Source of the DNA: BQOK01 sp048388525
GTDB lineage: Bacteria > Bacillota > Clostridia > Oscillospirales > Ruminococcaceae
Assembly (NCBI RefSeq): GCF_048388525.1
Contig: NZ_DBGCTQ010000038.1
Span: 1 to 64,000, forward strand
Length of the DNA stretch: 64,000 bases
Reading direction: 5' to 3'
Position 1 is the first letter of the stretch; the number at the start of each line of letters is the position of its first letter. Position numbers and translations under genes: made by a program. The notes beneath the pieces are model-generated. The model made no database searches. It was not told where the DNA came from and saw only the letters and a program-made list of their open reading frames with translations. This document shows, piece after piece, positions 1-7,084 of the stretch.

Positions 1-2
1 AA

Positions 3-95
3 AGCTTTGCAAAGACGATCCAGGGCGGGCTGGAACAGGTGAAGGGCGTTTCCGGCGTGAGCATTGCCGGTGAAAAGGAAAAGCGGGTGGTGGTG
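3..95 (+). pseudogene. RND efflux pump internal fragment (plus strand, cut by inversion)
   Basis: The plus strand from the window edge reads as the porter-domain part of an AcrB/MexB-type RND pump, including the pieces GGLEQVKGVSGVSIAGEKE and RVVV, which match the conserved region around residues 150-180 of that family. The frame then runs into unrelated residues and stops at 118-120. This is not the same strand as the pump start at 211, although both pieces look like parts of one protein. The upstream part lies outside the window. The assignment rests on a short stretch, and the piece could come from a second RND gene. Confidence 0.55.
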
Positions 96-211
96 GGGTT
101 CTCCTGCTTGGGGATAATATAGTAGCAAAACAGGCCCAGCGCCGCCACGATGACCATAAAGAACACCACGATGCCCCGGTTTTTTAAAAGGGCCCGCTCG
201 ATCTTTTCCAT
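96..211 (-). pseudogene. RND efflux pump N-terminus (truncated at an inversion junction)
   Basis: The ATG at 211 follows the HlyD stop by 11 bases and has a GGGGGCGG ribosome binding site. The 38-39 readable residues are a typical RND start: a short cytoplasmic helix (MEKIERALLKNRG), a first membrane helix (VVFFMVIVAALGLFCYY) and then PKQENP, the family's conserved sequence after the first membrane helix. Beyond residue 39 the frame no longer resembles RND proteins, because the DNA switches to the opposite strand of the same gene family. Its natural partner is the adaptor encoded just upstream. Either the gene is truly rearranged or the sequence is chimeric here. Confidence 0.6.
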
Positions 212-222
212 GCCGCCGCCCC

Positions 223-1806
223 CTAGCCCACGCTCACAGCGCTGCCGCTGCGCACGGTCTTCATGCCCTCGCTGATGACCTGTCCCCCGTTTTCAAGGCC
301 GCTCACCAGCACCATATCATCGCTCACGTCCAAAAGGGTCACGGTGCGGCGCACCGCCCGGCCGTTCTCCACCAGGTACACGTAATCCTCGCCGTCGTTC
401 ATCACCACGGCCAGCGGCAGCCAGGTGCCGGTGCGCTCGCCCACGCCGATCTTCACCGCGGCCATCTCACCCAGATAAAAATCGCCCGTGTCACCGCCGA
501 TCTCCACATCCACCGTGTAGGTGCGGGTGGTTTCGTCCGGCAGCACCGCAATGCTTTTTACCACGCCGGTATACTCCTGCCCCTCCACCGTCACGGCCGC
601 GCTCTGGCCCACGGCCAGGCTCCGCACGTCGCTTTGGGATGCGCCGAACTGGGCCACGGCTTCGTGGCTGCCCAGCACCACCACCGGGGCCAGCGGGGTG
701 GCAAGGCCGCCCTCGCTGCCCACTACCTTTATCACATAGCCGTCCGACGCCGCTTTCAGGCGGCAGTCCCCGAGGGCCTGCACGGCGCTTTCGTAGTTGT
801 TGCGGGCGGCGATCTGGGCGCTTTTGGCCGCGCTCAGGGCGCTTTCCGCTGCGTCCAGCCGCTGCTTTTGCAGGTTGGCCGCGGCGGAACCGCCCCCCTG
901 GCCTTTCAGCGCGTCATACGCGGCCTGGCGGGCGGTGAGTTCGGTTTCCAGCGCCGCAAGCTGGGTCTGGGCGCTTGCGGCAAGGCCCTGGCTCGTGGCA
1001 AGGGCGGCGGCGGCAGCGGTCTGGTTTCCTTTGGCGGTTTCCAAATCCCCCTGGGCGGTGTCTACCTCTACTTGGGCAGCTTTTATTTCCGCTTCCGCAC
1101 TGTCTATATCGCTCTGCGGGGCATCCTGCGGCAACATCGCCTTTTTTTCCTCTGCCGCCTCCAGTTTTTTCTGTGCAGCATCCAGTGCGGCCTGGGCGGC
1201 TGTCACCTCTTCCTCCGCCCCGGCAAGCTGCCGCCGGTCCGCCTCCACCTGGGCGTTGTAGCCCTCCAGCTCGGCCTGCTTTGCGTCCCGGCTGGCCTGC
1301 GCGGTGTCCCGGGCGCTTTTTGCGTTGGCCAGATCGTCGCCGTTTGCCCCTTCACAGGCTTTCTCGTAATCCTTTTGAGCCTCGTCCCGGGCCTTTTGGG
1401 CTGTGGCGGCAGTGCTGTCGGCCTGCTCCGCCACCCGCTTCAAATTGTCGGCCTGGCGCTGCGCGTCGTCCGGGTCGATCTCGGCCAGCACCTGGCCCTT
1501 TTGAACCGCGTCGCCCTCTTTTACATAAATGGTCCGGATGGTGCCCACAGCGCCAAAGGTGCACTGTTCGGTTGCCGCCGGCTGCACCAGGCCGGTGTAG
1601 TGCAGGTAAACGTCGTTGCCGGTGGGGGCCGCCTGCAGGGTACCCACCCGGTACACCTTTTCCTCGGGGGTCTGCTGCTGGGCGCTGGCCGTGCGCCCCA
1701 GGGCCGCCCCCGTAAGGGCCAGCGCCGCCACGCACACCGCCGCGGCAAAGGCGAGCTTGCACAGCCCGCGCCGGTTTTTCAAAAATCGCTCCTTGAGCTC
1801 AGGCAT
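223..1806 (-). CDS. HlyD/RND-type periplasmic adaptor-like subunit
   Basis: This 527-aa protein is a membrane-fusion (adaptor) subunit for an RND-type exporter. It has an N-terminal membrane anchor (about residues 14-33), a first half-lipoyl segment containing GTIRTIYVKEGDAVQKGQ, and a very long Ala/Gln/Glu-rich coiled coil (about residues 105-345). The second half-lipoyl segment (LKAASDGYVIKVVG) and the beta-barrel/membrane-proximal domains follow. The start at 1806 is chosen because GGAGGTGG precedes it; upstream residues in the frame have no adaptor similarity. It overlaps the tetR-like gene end by 8 bases, and the RND pump gene starts 11 bases after its stop, so the three form one operon. 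The Gram-positive context means it spans membrane to wall rather than a periplasm. The substrate is unknown. Confidence 0.85.
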   Translation of the reverse strand: MPELKERFLKNRRGLCKLAFAAAVCVAALALTGAALGRTASAQQQTPEEKVYRVGTLQAAPTGNDVYLHYTGLVQPAATEQCTFGAVGTIRTIYVKEGDAVQKGQVLAEIDPDDAQRQADNLKRVAEQADSTAATAQKARDEAQKDYEKACEGANGDDLANAKSARDTAQASRDAKQAELEGYNAQVEADRRQLAGAEEEVTAAQAALDAAQKKLEAAEEKKAMLPQDAPQSDIDSAEAEIKAAQVEVDTAQGDLETAKGNQTAAAAALATSQGLAASAQTQLAALETELTARQAAYDALKGQGGGSAAANLQKQRLDAAESALSAAKSAQIAARNNYESAVQALGDCRLKAASDGYVIKVVGSEGGLATPLAPVVVLGSHEAVAQFGASQSDVRSLAVGQSAAVTVEGQEYTGVVKSIAVLPDETTRTYTVDVEIGGDTGDFYLGEMAAVKIGVGERTGTWLPLAVVMNDGEDYVYLVENGRAVRRTVTLLDVSDDMVLVSGLENGGQVISEGMKTVRSGSAVSVG

Positions 1807-2491
1807 TTTGCTCCACCTCCCCCGGCAGAATCGCGCCGCTGGCAAAGCCCCGGCGCAAAAGGCCGGCCACTCCCCCCACGTGCAGCTCCAGATATCCATC
1901 GATCAGCCGCTCCGCGTCCACCTGCTGCCGGGCGCAGCAGGCTTCCAGCAGCACCCCCACCCCGGCGCAGAACGCCTGGCACTCGGCGTCGGCCAGCGCT
2001 TTGACCTGCTCTGCGCCGCACCCCGCCGGGCGCAGCATCCGCACAATGGCCTGGTCCACCACCTGCCGGAACCAGCCGATCAGGCTTTCGCCCGCACTGG
2101 CGGTGTGCAGCAAAATCGCCGCGGGCTCGGGATACTGCCGGCACAGCACCGCCAGATGCACCAGAATCTCGCGCATCAGGGCGCGGAACTCATTTTCCAC
2201 CAGGCCCACGCAGCCCTCGCCCTGCGGCAGGGGCGGCAGCTCGGCCTGCCCCAGGGCAAGGGCCTCGCCGCTGGCCCTGCGCACGATCCTGGCCAGCCCT
2301 TCCACCACCGGCGCGGTAATGGCCGCCACCAGTTCTTCCTTGCCGGAATAATAACGGTACAGGTTGCCCGGCGTAATGCCTGCGGCCCGGGCGATCTGGC
2401 GCATGCCCGCGCTCTCGCCGTGGGTCAGCAGCTCCTGGGTAGCGGCCTGCAGGATGCGCGCGCGCACCTCATCTTTCAAAATCTGCGGCAT
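1799..2491 (-). CDS. TetR/AcrR family transcriptional regulator
   Basis: This 230-aa regulator has an N-terminal TetR helix-turn-helix: RILQAATQELL, then MRQIARAAGITPGNLYRYYSG, the family's GxxxGxxYxxF-like recognition region. A variable helical ligand domain follows. The start at 2491 is preceded by GGAGG. It is the first gene of the operon with the HlyD adaptor and RND pump, and the 8-base overlap with the adaptor implies coupled translation. Family knowledge suggests it represses its own operon until a toxic ligand binds. A palindrome 24 bases upstream of its start (2515-2533) is the obvious operator. The ligand cannot be predicted. Confidence 0.88.
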   Translation of the reverse strand: MPQILKDEVRARILQAATQELLTHGESAGMRQIARAAGITPGNLYRYYSGKEELVAAITAPVVEGLARIVRRASGEALALGQAELPPLPQGEGCVGLVENEFRALMREILVHLAVLCRQYPEPAAILLHTASAGESLIGWFRQVVDQAIVRMLRPAGCGAEQVKALADAECQAFCAGVGVLLEACCARQQVDAERLIDGYLELHVGGVAGLLRRGFASGAILPGEVEQNA

Positions 2492-2514
2492 AAAAATGAA
2501 CCTCCGTTCACGTT

Positions 2515-2533
2515 TGTATAATAACAATATACA
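2515..2533. promoter_or_regulatory. Candidate TetR operator palindrome
   Basis: The arms TGTATA and TATACA are separated by 7 bases and form a 19-bp inverted repeat just upstream of the tetR-like start. AT-rich -10-like hexamers lie inside it on both strands. The size and position fit an autoregulatory TetR operator; binding is inferred. Confidence 0.5.
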
Positions 2534-2638
2534 TCCGTTCGCTGTTTGATGTGTGAACAGGCTGTAAAAAATAGCTGCAGGAAAACAAAGGCTGTTTTCT
2601 GCCCCTGCGCGCTTTCCAAAAAACTCCTTCCCATAGGC

Positions 2639-2687
2639 AAGCACAGCGAGGGGGAAACGGCAAAGCCATTCCTCCCTCGCTGTGCTT
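2639..2687. repeat. Inverted repeat (14-bp perfect arms) between tetR and GNAT
   Basis: AAGCACAGCGAGGG at 2639-2652 pairs perfectly with CCCTCGCTGTGCTT at 2674-2687. It lies downstream of the GNAT gene on the minus strand and is probably its transcript end. It lacks a U-tract, so it may instead be a 3' stabilising hairpin. Confidence 0.45.
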
Positions 2688-2713
2688 AAAGCCTTGCGGC
2701 AATGCGCAAACGC

Positions 2714-3226
2714 TCAGGGGCAAAGCCCCAGCTCAAACCCAAATTCGCGCAGCATCATATCCCCGGCGATTTTTTCCTCGTAAACACCGCCGGCTCTTTG
2801 AAACCCGTTTTTAACATACAGCTCCATCGCGGGCCGGTTGATGTCCACCACAAAAAGCCGCAGCCAGCAAGCGCCCTTCGCCCTTGCCAGCTCCGCCGCC
2901 CTGCGCAGCAGCACACTGCCAAGCCCTTCTCTGCGGTGCTCCACGCTCACCCCAAGCCGGTCGATGTAAAACGCCTTTGCCGGCGGCTCTTTCCATTCCA
3001 CACAGCCCGCGCCCGCGCTGGAATCGCACAGGGCGAATGCTCCCGCGATCCGGCCATCCTTTTCCAGAACGTAAAGGCGGCGCGCCTCCATGTCAGCGGC
3101 AAAAAGCGCGCAGGGGTAAACCTCGTCCCAGATCGGAACGCCGTTTTCATCCATATGCCGGATGATCTTTTGGTATACCGCCTTGAGCTGCGGCAGATCG
3201 GCCGGTACGGCCAGTCTTACTTCCAT
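2714..3226 (-). CDS. GNAT family N-acetyltransferase
   Basis: This 170-aa protein has a GNAT fold: an N-terminal strand-helix (EVRLAVPADLPQLKAVY), and the acetyl-CoA binding motif A IDRLGVSVEHRREGLGSVLL with the R/Q-x-x-G-x-G/A signature seen here as RREGLG. A C-terminal NxxAxxxYxxxGF-like element follows (INRPAMELYVKNGFQ). The start at 3226 has AAAGGAG upstream; the frame extends further but without similarity. The gene lies 71 bases after the DUF554 gene and is probably transcribed with it. The acceptor substrate (small amine or protein N-terminus) cannot be read from the sequence. Confidence 0.85.
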   Translation of the reverse strand: MEVRLAVPADLPQLKAVYQKIIRHMDENGVPIWDEVYPCALFAADMEARRLYVLEKDGRIAGAFALCDSSAGAGCVEWKEPPAKAFYIDRLGVSVEHRREGLGSVLLRRAAELARAKGACWLRLFVVDINRPAMELYVKNGFQRAGGVYEEKIAGDMMLREFGFELGLCP

Positions 3227-3297
3227 GATTTTCTCCTTTTCAATGGTCCGGGCAGCCGGCTGCACCGGGCATACATTCAAACAGGTGGCCTGGCCGC

Positions 3298-3990
3298 TCA
3301 CAGCCCCAGCAGCGCGCGGCCGCCGTACCACAGCACCGGCACCAAAAGGCTGGGCAGCATGTTGAGGGCTTTGGTGTGCTTGATCTTTAAAATGGACAGC
3401 CCCGACGCGGCGATCAGCACCCCGCCCACGATCGACAGCTCGCACAAAAGGCCGCCTTGCAAAAAGCCATGCAGCGCGCTTGCCCCCAAGTAGATCGCCC
3501 CCTGCCACAAAAACAGCACGCCGGCGGCGGCGCACATCCCCACGCCGTAGGTGGACCCCAGCACCAGAAACGTAACAAAGTCCAGCGTGGCGTTGGTAAA
3601 AAGGTAGGTGTTGTCGCCCCCCAGGGCGCTTTGGATCGGCCCCAGGATCGAAAGGGTCCCCACACAGCACAGCAAAATACCGGTGGAGAGCCCCTGCGCC
3701 AGTCCCCCGCCGGACACCCGGTCCACCAGGCGCTGGAACCTTCCGTCCAGGTCCAGCCTTTCGCCCACAACGCTGCCTGCGGCCAGGCTCAGAATGAACA
3801 GCACCGGAAATTCGCTGTGGGGCAGGTTGGAGGCCACGGCATTGACGCCAAGGAAAGCGGCGGCAAACCCCATAGCATCATACAGGGCGTTCTGATACTT
3901 TTTACCCAGCCCCTTTTTCAGGGCGCTGCCCGCAAGGCTGCCCGCCAAAATGGCGGCGGTATTTACAAAGGTGCCCAGCATGGGGATCAT
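3298..3990 (-). CDS. DUF554 family integral membrane protein
   Basis: This 230-aa hydrophobic protein belongs to the DUF554 (YdfK-like) membrane family. Family-like features include an N-terminal GTFVNTAAILAGSLAGSALKK segment, a central repeated glycine-rich helix pattern, and SILGPIQSALGGDNTYLFT. About six to seven membrane segments are visible. The start at 3990 is chosen for its GGAG ribosome binding site and because the family starts at this point. Function is unknown; transporter-like roles have been suggested for the family. It has its own promoter at 4036-4064 and probably carries the GNAT gene along. Confidence 0.8.
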   Translation of the reverse strand: MIPMLGTFVNTAAILAGSLAGSALKKGLGKKYQNALYDAMGFAAAFLGVNAVASNLPHSEFPVLFILSLAAGSVVGERLDLDGRFQRLVDRVSGGGLAQGLSTGILLCCVGTLSILGPIQSALGGDNTYLFTNATLDFVTFLVLGSTYGVGMCAAAGVLFLWQGAIYLGASALHGFLQGGLLCELSIVGGVLIAASGLSILKIKHTKALNMLPSLLVPVLWYGGRALLGL

Positions 3991-4035
3991 AAAGTGCACA
4001 CTCCTTTTAACGGCAAAATCCAAAGCATGCTTTTT

Positions 4036-4064
4036 ATTATACAGCGCCTGCCCGGCTGCCGCAA
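4036..4064 (-). promoter_or_regulatory. Promoter of the DUF554-GNAT unit
   Basis: Read on the minus strand: -35 TTGCGG (4059-4064), 17-base spacer, -10 TATAAT (4036-4041). Just upstream is a GC hairpin (GGCGCCCTGCC against GGGCAGGCGC) that probably ends the purA transcript. Confidence 0.55.
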
Positions 4065-4168
4065 CCGGGGCAGGGCGCCGCCGGTTCAGGGGGGCTTAAA
4101 GCTGCCGTGCCGCTCAGGCCCGCGGCATGGATGTCCATGCGCACCCACCCTTATAAAACCTTTTCCCC

Positions 4169-5458
4169 TTATTCCTTTACGAGATATGCCTCCCGCTCGG
4201 CGCCCACCGAGATATACCGGATGGGGCGGCCCACCGCCCGTTCCAGGTATTCCACATACTCCCGCGCGGGGGCGGGCAAAGCCGCCCAGCTGCGGCAGGC
4301 CGAGATCCCGCATTTCCAGCCAGGCAGGTATTTCACCACCGGCTTTGCCGCGGCCAGCGCCCCGCCCATGGGAAAGCGGGCCGTCACCTCGCCCTCTACC
4401 TCATAGGCCTCCACCACCGGGATGCGCTCCATATAGTCCAGCACATCCAGCAGGGTGAGGGCCAGCTCGTCCGCGCCCTGGCAGGCCGCGCCATACCGGC
4501 TCGCCACCACGTCGAAGGGGCCCACCCGCCGGGGGCGGCCGGTGGCCGCGCCATACTCGTGGCCCGCCTCGCGCAGGGCGTGCTTTTCCGCCTCGGTCAT
4601 GGCCTGCTCGGCGGCGAAGGGTCCCTCACCCACGCAGGACGAATAGGCCTTCATCACGCCGATGCTCCTGTCCAGCCTGCGGCCGGGGATACCCGCCCCA
4701 ATGGGCGCGTAGGCCCCGATCACGCTGGACGAGCTGGTGTAGGGGTAAATGCCATAGTCAATGTCGCGCAGCGCGCCCAGCTGCGCTTCGAACAGTATCT
4801 TTTTGCCCGCCCGGTCCGCCGTGTCCAGATACGCGCCCGCATCGCAGATATAATCCCCAAACTCCCGGGCATATTCGCCGCACCAGGCCCACAGCTCCTC
4901 CAGCTCCGGCGCGGGCGCGCCGTACACCCTTTCCATGGTAAGGCCCTTCCATTCCACAATGGTGGCAAGCCGCTGCCTCAGCGCCGCGTCCAGGTTCAAA
5001 AGGTCCCCCATGCGCAGGGTCTTTTTCATATATTTATCGCCGTAGGCGTAGGCAATGCCGCGCCTGGTCGAGCCGAACTGGCTGCCGGTCTTTGCCAGGC
5101 GGTCCTCCTCCAGGGCGTCCTCGGCCACATGGTAGGGCATGCACAGGGTGGCCCGGTCGCTGATCTTCAGGTTCTCCGGGCCCACCTTTACCCCCTGGGC
5201 GCGCAGCGCTGCGATCTCCTTTTTCAGGTGGGCAGGGTCAATGACCATGCCTGCACCCATCACGCACACCACCTCAGGCCGCAGAATGCCCGAGGGCAGC
5301 AGATTCAGCACAAATTTGCCCCGCTCGTTCTTCACGGTGTGGCCCGCGTTGTTGCCCCCCTGGTACCGCACCACGATGTCGTAATCCCGGCTGAGCAGGT
5401 CCACCATGCGGCCCTTGCCCTCGTCGCCCCAGTTGACCCCGGTGATTGCTGTTAACAT
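4169..5458 (-). CDS. purA: Adenylosuccinate synthetase
   Basis: PurA joins IMP and aspartate using GTP to give adenylosuccinate, the first AMP-specific step of purine synthesis, in the cytosol. The 429-aa length is normal. Visible motifs are the GTP loop WGDEGKGR with the catalytic Asp at residue 12, the second catalytic His at residue 40 (NNAGHT), the IMP-binding GSTRRGIAYAY segment, and the C-terminal nucleotide-binding region. The usual GAQWGDEGKGK reads GVNWGDEGKGR here, a conservative variant. The start at 5458 follows AAAGGGGAAA. It stands alone downstream of a short leader with its own promoter and an intrinsic terminator (5579-5677), which suggests attenuation. Confidence 0.96.
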   Translation of the reverse strand: MLTAITGVNWGDEGKGRMVDLLSRDYDIVVRYQGGNNAGHTVKNERGKFVLNLLPSGILRPEVVCVMGAGMVIDPAHLKKEIAALRAQGVKVGPENLKISDRATLCMPYHVAEDALEEDRLAKTGSQFGSTRRGIAYAYGDKYMKKTLRMGDLLNLDAALRQRLATIVEWKGLTMERVYGAPAPELEELWAWCGEYAREFGDYICDAGAYLDTADRAGKKILFEAQLGALRDIDYGIYPYTSSSSVIGAYAPIGAGIPGRRLDRSIGVMKAYSSCVGEGPFAAEQAMTEAEKHALREAGHEYGAATGRPRRVGPFDVVASRYGAACQGADELALTLLDVLDYMERIPVVEAYEVEGEVTARFPMGGALAAAKPVVKYLPGWKCGISACRSWAALPAPAREYVEYLERAVGRPIRYISVGAEREAYLVKE

Positions 5459-5578
5459 ATTTTTCCCCTTTCGGGCCGGGCTTTTTTACCCAGCCTGTTG
5501 TCTCATATCTTATTTTTGCCGGTTTGCGCTGCATTGAACCGCCCTTTGCCCGGCTGCTTTTCCGGCGGGCCGCACAAC

Positions 5579-5630
5579 AAAAAAAGCGTTCAACAAACCC
5601 ACCGTGAGATCCGGCAGGTTTGTTGAACGC
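5579..5630 (-). terminator. Intrinsic terminator in the purA leader
   Basis: On the minus strand a perfect 14-bp stem (GCGTTCAACAAACC with GGTTTGTTGAACGC, loop about 17 nt) is followed by seven U residues. It lies about 20 nt after the predicted start of the purA leader transcript and about 120 bases before purA, with no gene to terminate. It therefore looks like an attenuator or the 3' end of a short RNA. Confidence 0.75.
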
Positions 5631-5648
5631 CCTTGTTCACTGTGTTTA

Positions 5649-5677
5649 AGAATATCACCCAGAGCGCGCGGTGTCAA
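5649..5677 (-). promoter_or_regulatory. Strong sigma-A promoter upstream of purA
   Basis: Read on the minus strand: a consensus -35 TTGACA (5672-5677), 17-base spacer, -10 TATTCT (5649-5654). The transcript would begin near 5642 and immediately enter the terminator at 5579-5630 before purA. No open frame lies between promoter and terminator. Confidence 0.7.
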
Positions 5678-5775
5678 TAAAAGTACATTTTTTCCTCATT
5701 TCCCACAAAGCCGAAAAGACAACCACCGCAACTTTTTGTTCAAATGGCAAAATCCAGGCGGCCGCCCTTGACGGC

Positions 5776-5804
5776 GGGGCCGCATGCGGCCCCGATGTTT
5801 TTTT
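5776..5804 (+). terminator. Plus-strand intrinsic terminator with no upstream gene
   Basis: The 18-bp perfect palindrome GGGGCCGCATGCGGCCCC is followed by GATG and seven T residues. Nothing convincing is encoded on the plus strand before it (the purA leader lies opposite). It either ends an unseen small RNA or insulates the downstream XRE gene. Confidence 0.6.
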
Positions 5805-5873
5805 GCAGCGCCCCCTGTCTCGGGGTATTCCTCTCAATTTTTGCAAAAAAGCCGCTTTGTGTCATAAACGATA

Positions 5874-5902
5874 TGGACTGTGCGTCTTTTCACCTGTATG
5901 AT
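5874..5902 (+). promoter_or_regulatory. Probable promoter of the XRE-spoIIID unit
   Basis: -10 TATGAT at 5897-5902 with a partial TG extension; the -35 TGGACT (5874-5879) is weak, 17 bases upstream. The XRE start is 44 bases further on. Confidence 0.4.
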
Positions 5903-5946
5903 AAAGAAAAGACAGCGTCGCCAGCGCGTCAAGGAGGTTGTATACA

Positions 5947-6192
5947 GTGAACAAAAGCGATTCCACACAGGCAAGCGTGATCGGGCAAAACGTGTCGGTG
6001 CTCCGCAGGTCCCGCGGCCTCTCGCAGGAGGAGCTGGCCGAGCGGGTGGGCTGTTCGCGCTCGCAGCTCGCACGGCTGGAAAGCGGCGTATCCTGCCGCC
6101 CTTCCTATCAGATCGTGGCCGACATTGCCCGGGCGCTGGGCGTTACCACCCAGCAGCTCGAGCAGGGCGGCTCTGACCGGCAACAGGCCTGA
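5947..6192 (+). CDS. XRE/Cro-type helix-turn-helix regulator
   Basis: This 81-aa protein is almost entirely a Cro/CI helix-turn-helix: VSVLRRSRGLSQEELAERVGCSRSQLARLESG is the standard five-helix start, followed by YQIVADIARALGVTTQQL. The GTG at 5947 is taken as start because AAGGAGG lies 9 bases upstream; the TTG at 5938 directly abuts that site. It is the first gene of a plus-strand unit with an unknown 135-aa protein and spoIIID, all small putative DNA-binding proteins. A DNA-binding role is firm by family; the target is unknown. Confidence 0.85.
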   Translation: MNKSDSTQASVIGQNVSVLRRSRGLSQEELAERVGCSRSQLARLESGVSCRPSYQIVADIARALGVTTQQLEQGGSDRQQA

Positions 6193-6209
6193 AAGGGGGA
6201 AGCTTCGCC

Positions 6210-6617
6210 ATGTCTCAGATCGACCAGCTCAAGCAGCTCGTCCGCGCCCTTTTGGACGACGGCCGCCCCCACACGCTCGACGAGATCAAGGCCGCCGTGC
6301 AGGCGCGTCACATCGTTCTGCCGCCCCAGAGCAGCGCGCTGCGCACCGCCATTTATAACCTGCGCAAATTCGACGGCTACCTCGAGCGCGTGGCGCCCGG
6401 GGTGTACCAGCGGATCGACGCCGGTTGCGGGCCGGCCCCCGGCCAGCCCCTTACCCTGAAAGAACTGCGCGCGCTGCCCTCGCGCGTCGAGGCCACAAAA
6501 AGCAGCCTGCAGGCCTTCGATTGGATCACCTGCTCCGACGAGGAGCTGGCCGCCGCCCGGGAAAAGGCGGCGCTGCTGGCCAAGCTCGGCTTCTTTTCCC
6601 ACACGCCGGAACCCTAA
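6210..6617 (+). CDS. Hypothetical protein with winged-helix-like N-terminus
   Basis: I do not recognise this 135-aa protein. The first about 70 residues (QLKQLVRALLDDGRPHTLDEIKAAV, then SALRTAIYNLRKFDGYLERVAPGVY) have the pattern of a winged helix: an HTH-like helix pair followed by a beta wing ending in PGVYQ. The second half (about residues 80-135) is helical and ends EKAALLAKLGFF. AAAGGGGG lies before the ATG, 17 bases after the XRE stop, so the two are co-transcribed. A nucleic-acid-binding role is an inference from fold pattern and neighbours only. Confidence 0.7.
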   Translation: MSQIDQLKQLVRALLDDGRPHTLDEIKAAVQARHIVLPPQSSALRTAIYNLRKFDGYLERVAPGVYQRIDAGCGPAPGQPLTLKELRALPSRVEATKSSLQAFDWITCSDEELAAAREKAALLAKLGFFSHTPEP

Positions 6618-6643
6618 AAGCCGCCGCCCGCGGCCCGTCCCGC

Positions 6644-6671
6644 TCATATCCGCCCGCCTGCCCGCATAGTT
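6644..6671 (+). promoter_or_regulatory. Possible sigma-E-type promoter before spoIIID
   Basis: TCATATC (6644-6650) and GCATAGTT (6664-6671) are spaced 13 bases and resemble the -35 ATA and -10 CATA core of sigma-E promoters, 32 bases before the spoIIID start. In Bacillus, spoIIID is transcribed by sigma-E RNA polymerase. The match is partial. Confidence 0.3.
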
Positions 6672-6702
6672 TGTAACAAACGCTGAGCGGGGAGGAATGA
6701 CC

Positions 6703-6966
6703 ATGAAGGGCAACCCGGAAGAACGGGCGGTGCGCCTGGGCGAATACATCGTGGCCACCGGCGCGACCGTGCGCACGGCGGCCGAGCGGTTCGGCATTTC
6801 CAAGTCAACGGTGCACAAGGACGTGACCACCCGGCTGCGCTGCCAAAACCAGGAGCTGTTCCGCGAGGTACAGCAGGTGCTGGGCCGCAACAAGGCAGAA
6901 CGGCATTTGCGGGGGGGCGCGGCCACCAAAGAAAAATACAACGGGATACAAAAACAGCGGGGGTGA
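6703..6966 (+). CDS. spoIIID: Sporulation transcriptional regulator SpoIIID
   Basis: SpoIIID is a small DNA-binding regulator that switches mother-cell gene expression between the sigma-E and sigma-K stages of sporulation. This 87-aa copy shows the diagnostic helix-turn-helix YIVATGATVRTAAERFGISK followed by STVHKDVTTRL, and the conserved C-terminal NKAERHLRGGAATKEKY basic region. The start at 6703 is preferred over the ATG at 6697, since GGGGAGG ends one base before the latter. Its stop codon lies inside the stem of the terminator at 6959-6987. The gene implies the lineage sporulates or did recently. Confidence 0.95.
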   Translation: MKGNPEERAVRLGEYIVATGATVRTAAERFGISKSTVHKDVTTRLRCQNQELFREVQQVLGRNKAERHLRGGAATKEKYNGIQKQRG

Positions 6967-6987
6967 GCGCAGCTCGCCCCCTTTTTT
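6959..6987 (+). terminator. Terminator of the XRE-spoIIID unit
   Basis: A 10-bp stem (GGGGGTGAGC with GCTCGCCCCC, loop GCA) followed by six T residues. It starts inside the last codons of spoIIID. Confidence 0.8.
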
Positions 6988-7029
6988 GTGACAAAAGTCA
7001 CACCCCGCCCGGCCGCCCCGTGTTATAAT
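6987..7029 (+). promoter_or_regulatory. CRP/FNR-type site at about -41.5 plus -10 TATAAT
   Basis: TGTGACAAAAGTCACA (6987-7002) is a perfect copy of the TGTGA-N6-TCACA consensus of CRP/FNR-superfamily activators. A consensus -10 TATAAT lies at 7024-7029 and no -35 is recognisable. With transcription starting near 7036, the site centre sits at -41.5, the class II activation position. It overlaps the last T of the upstream terminator. Confidence 0.6.
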
Positions 7030-7084
7030 GAAAAAAAAGCAAGGCGCGGCCAAGGCCCGCGGCGCAAAAAAGGAGATACGATCC

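Noticed and set aside
634..2004. A 456-residue plus-strand frame opposite the HlyD adaptor
   Set aside because: Composition is the mirror of the coiled-coil coding sequence, with no ribosome binding site and no recognisable domain.
5460..5700. Purine-type riboswitch upstream of purA
   Set aside because: The predicted leader before the terminator is only about 20 nt, too short for a purine aptamer, and no aptamer core was found.
5671..5901. Small plus-strand frame between purA and the XRE gene
   Set aside because: It crosses a strong terminator at 5776-5804, lacks a ribosome binding site and resembles no protein.
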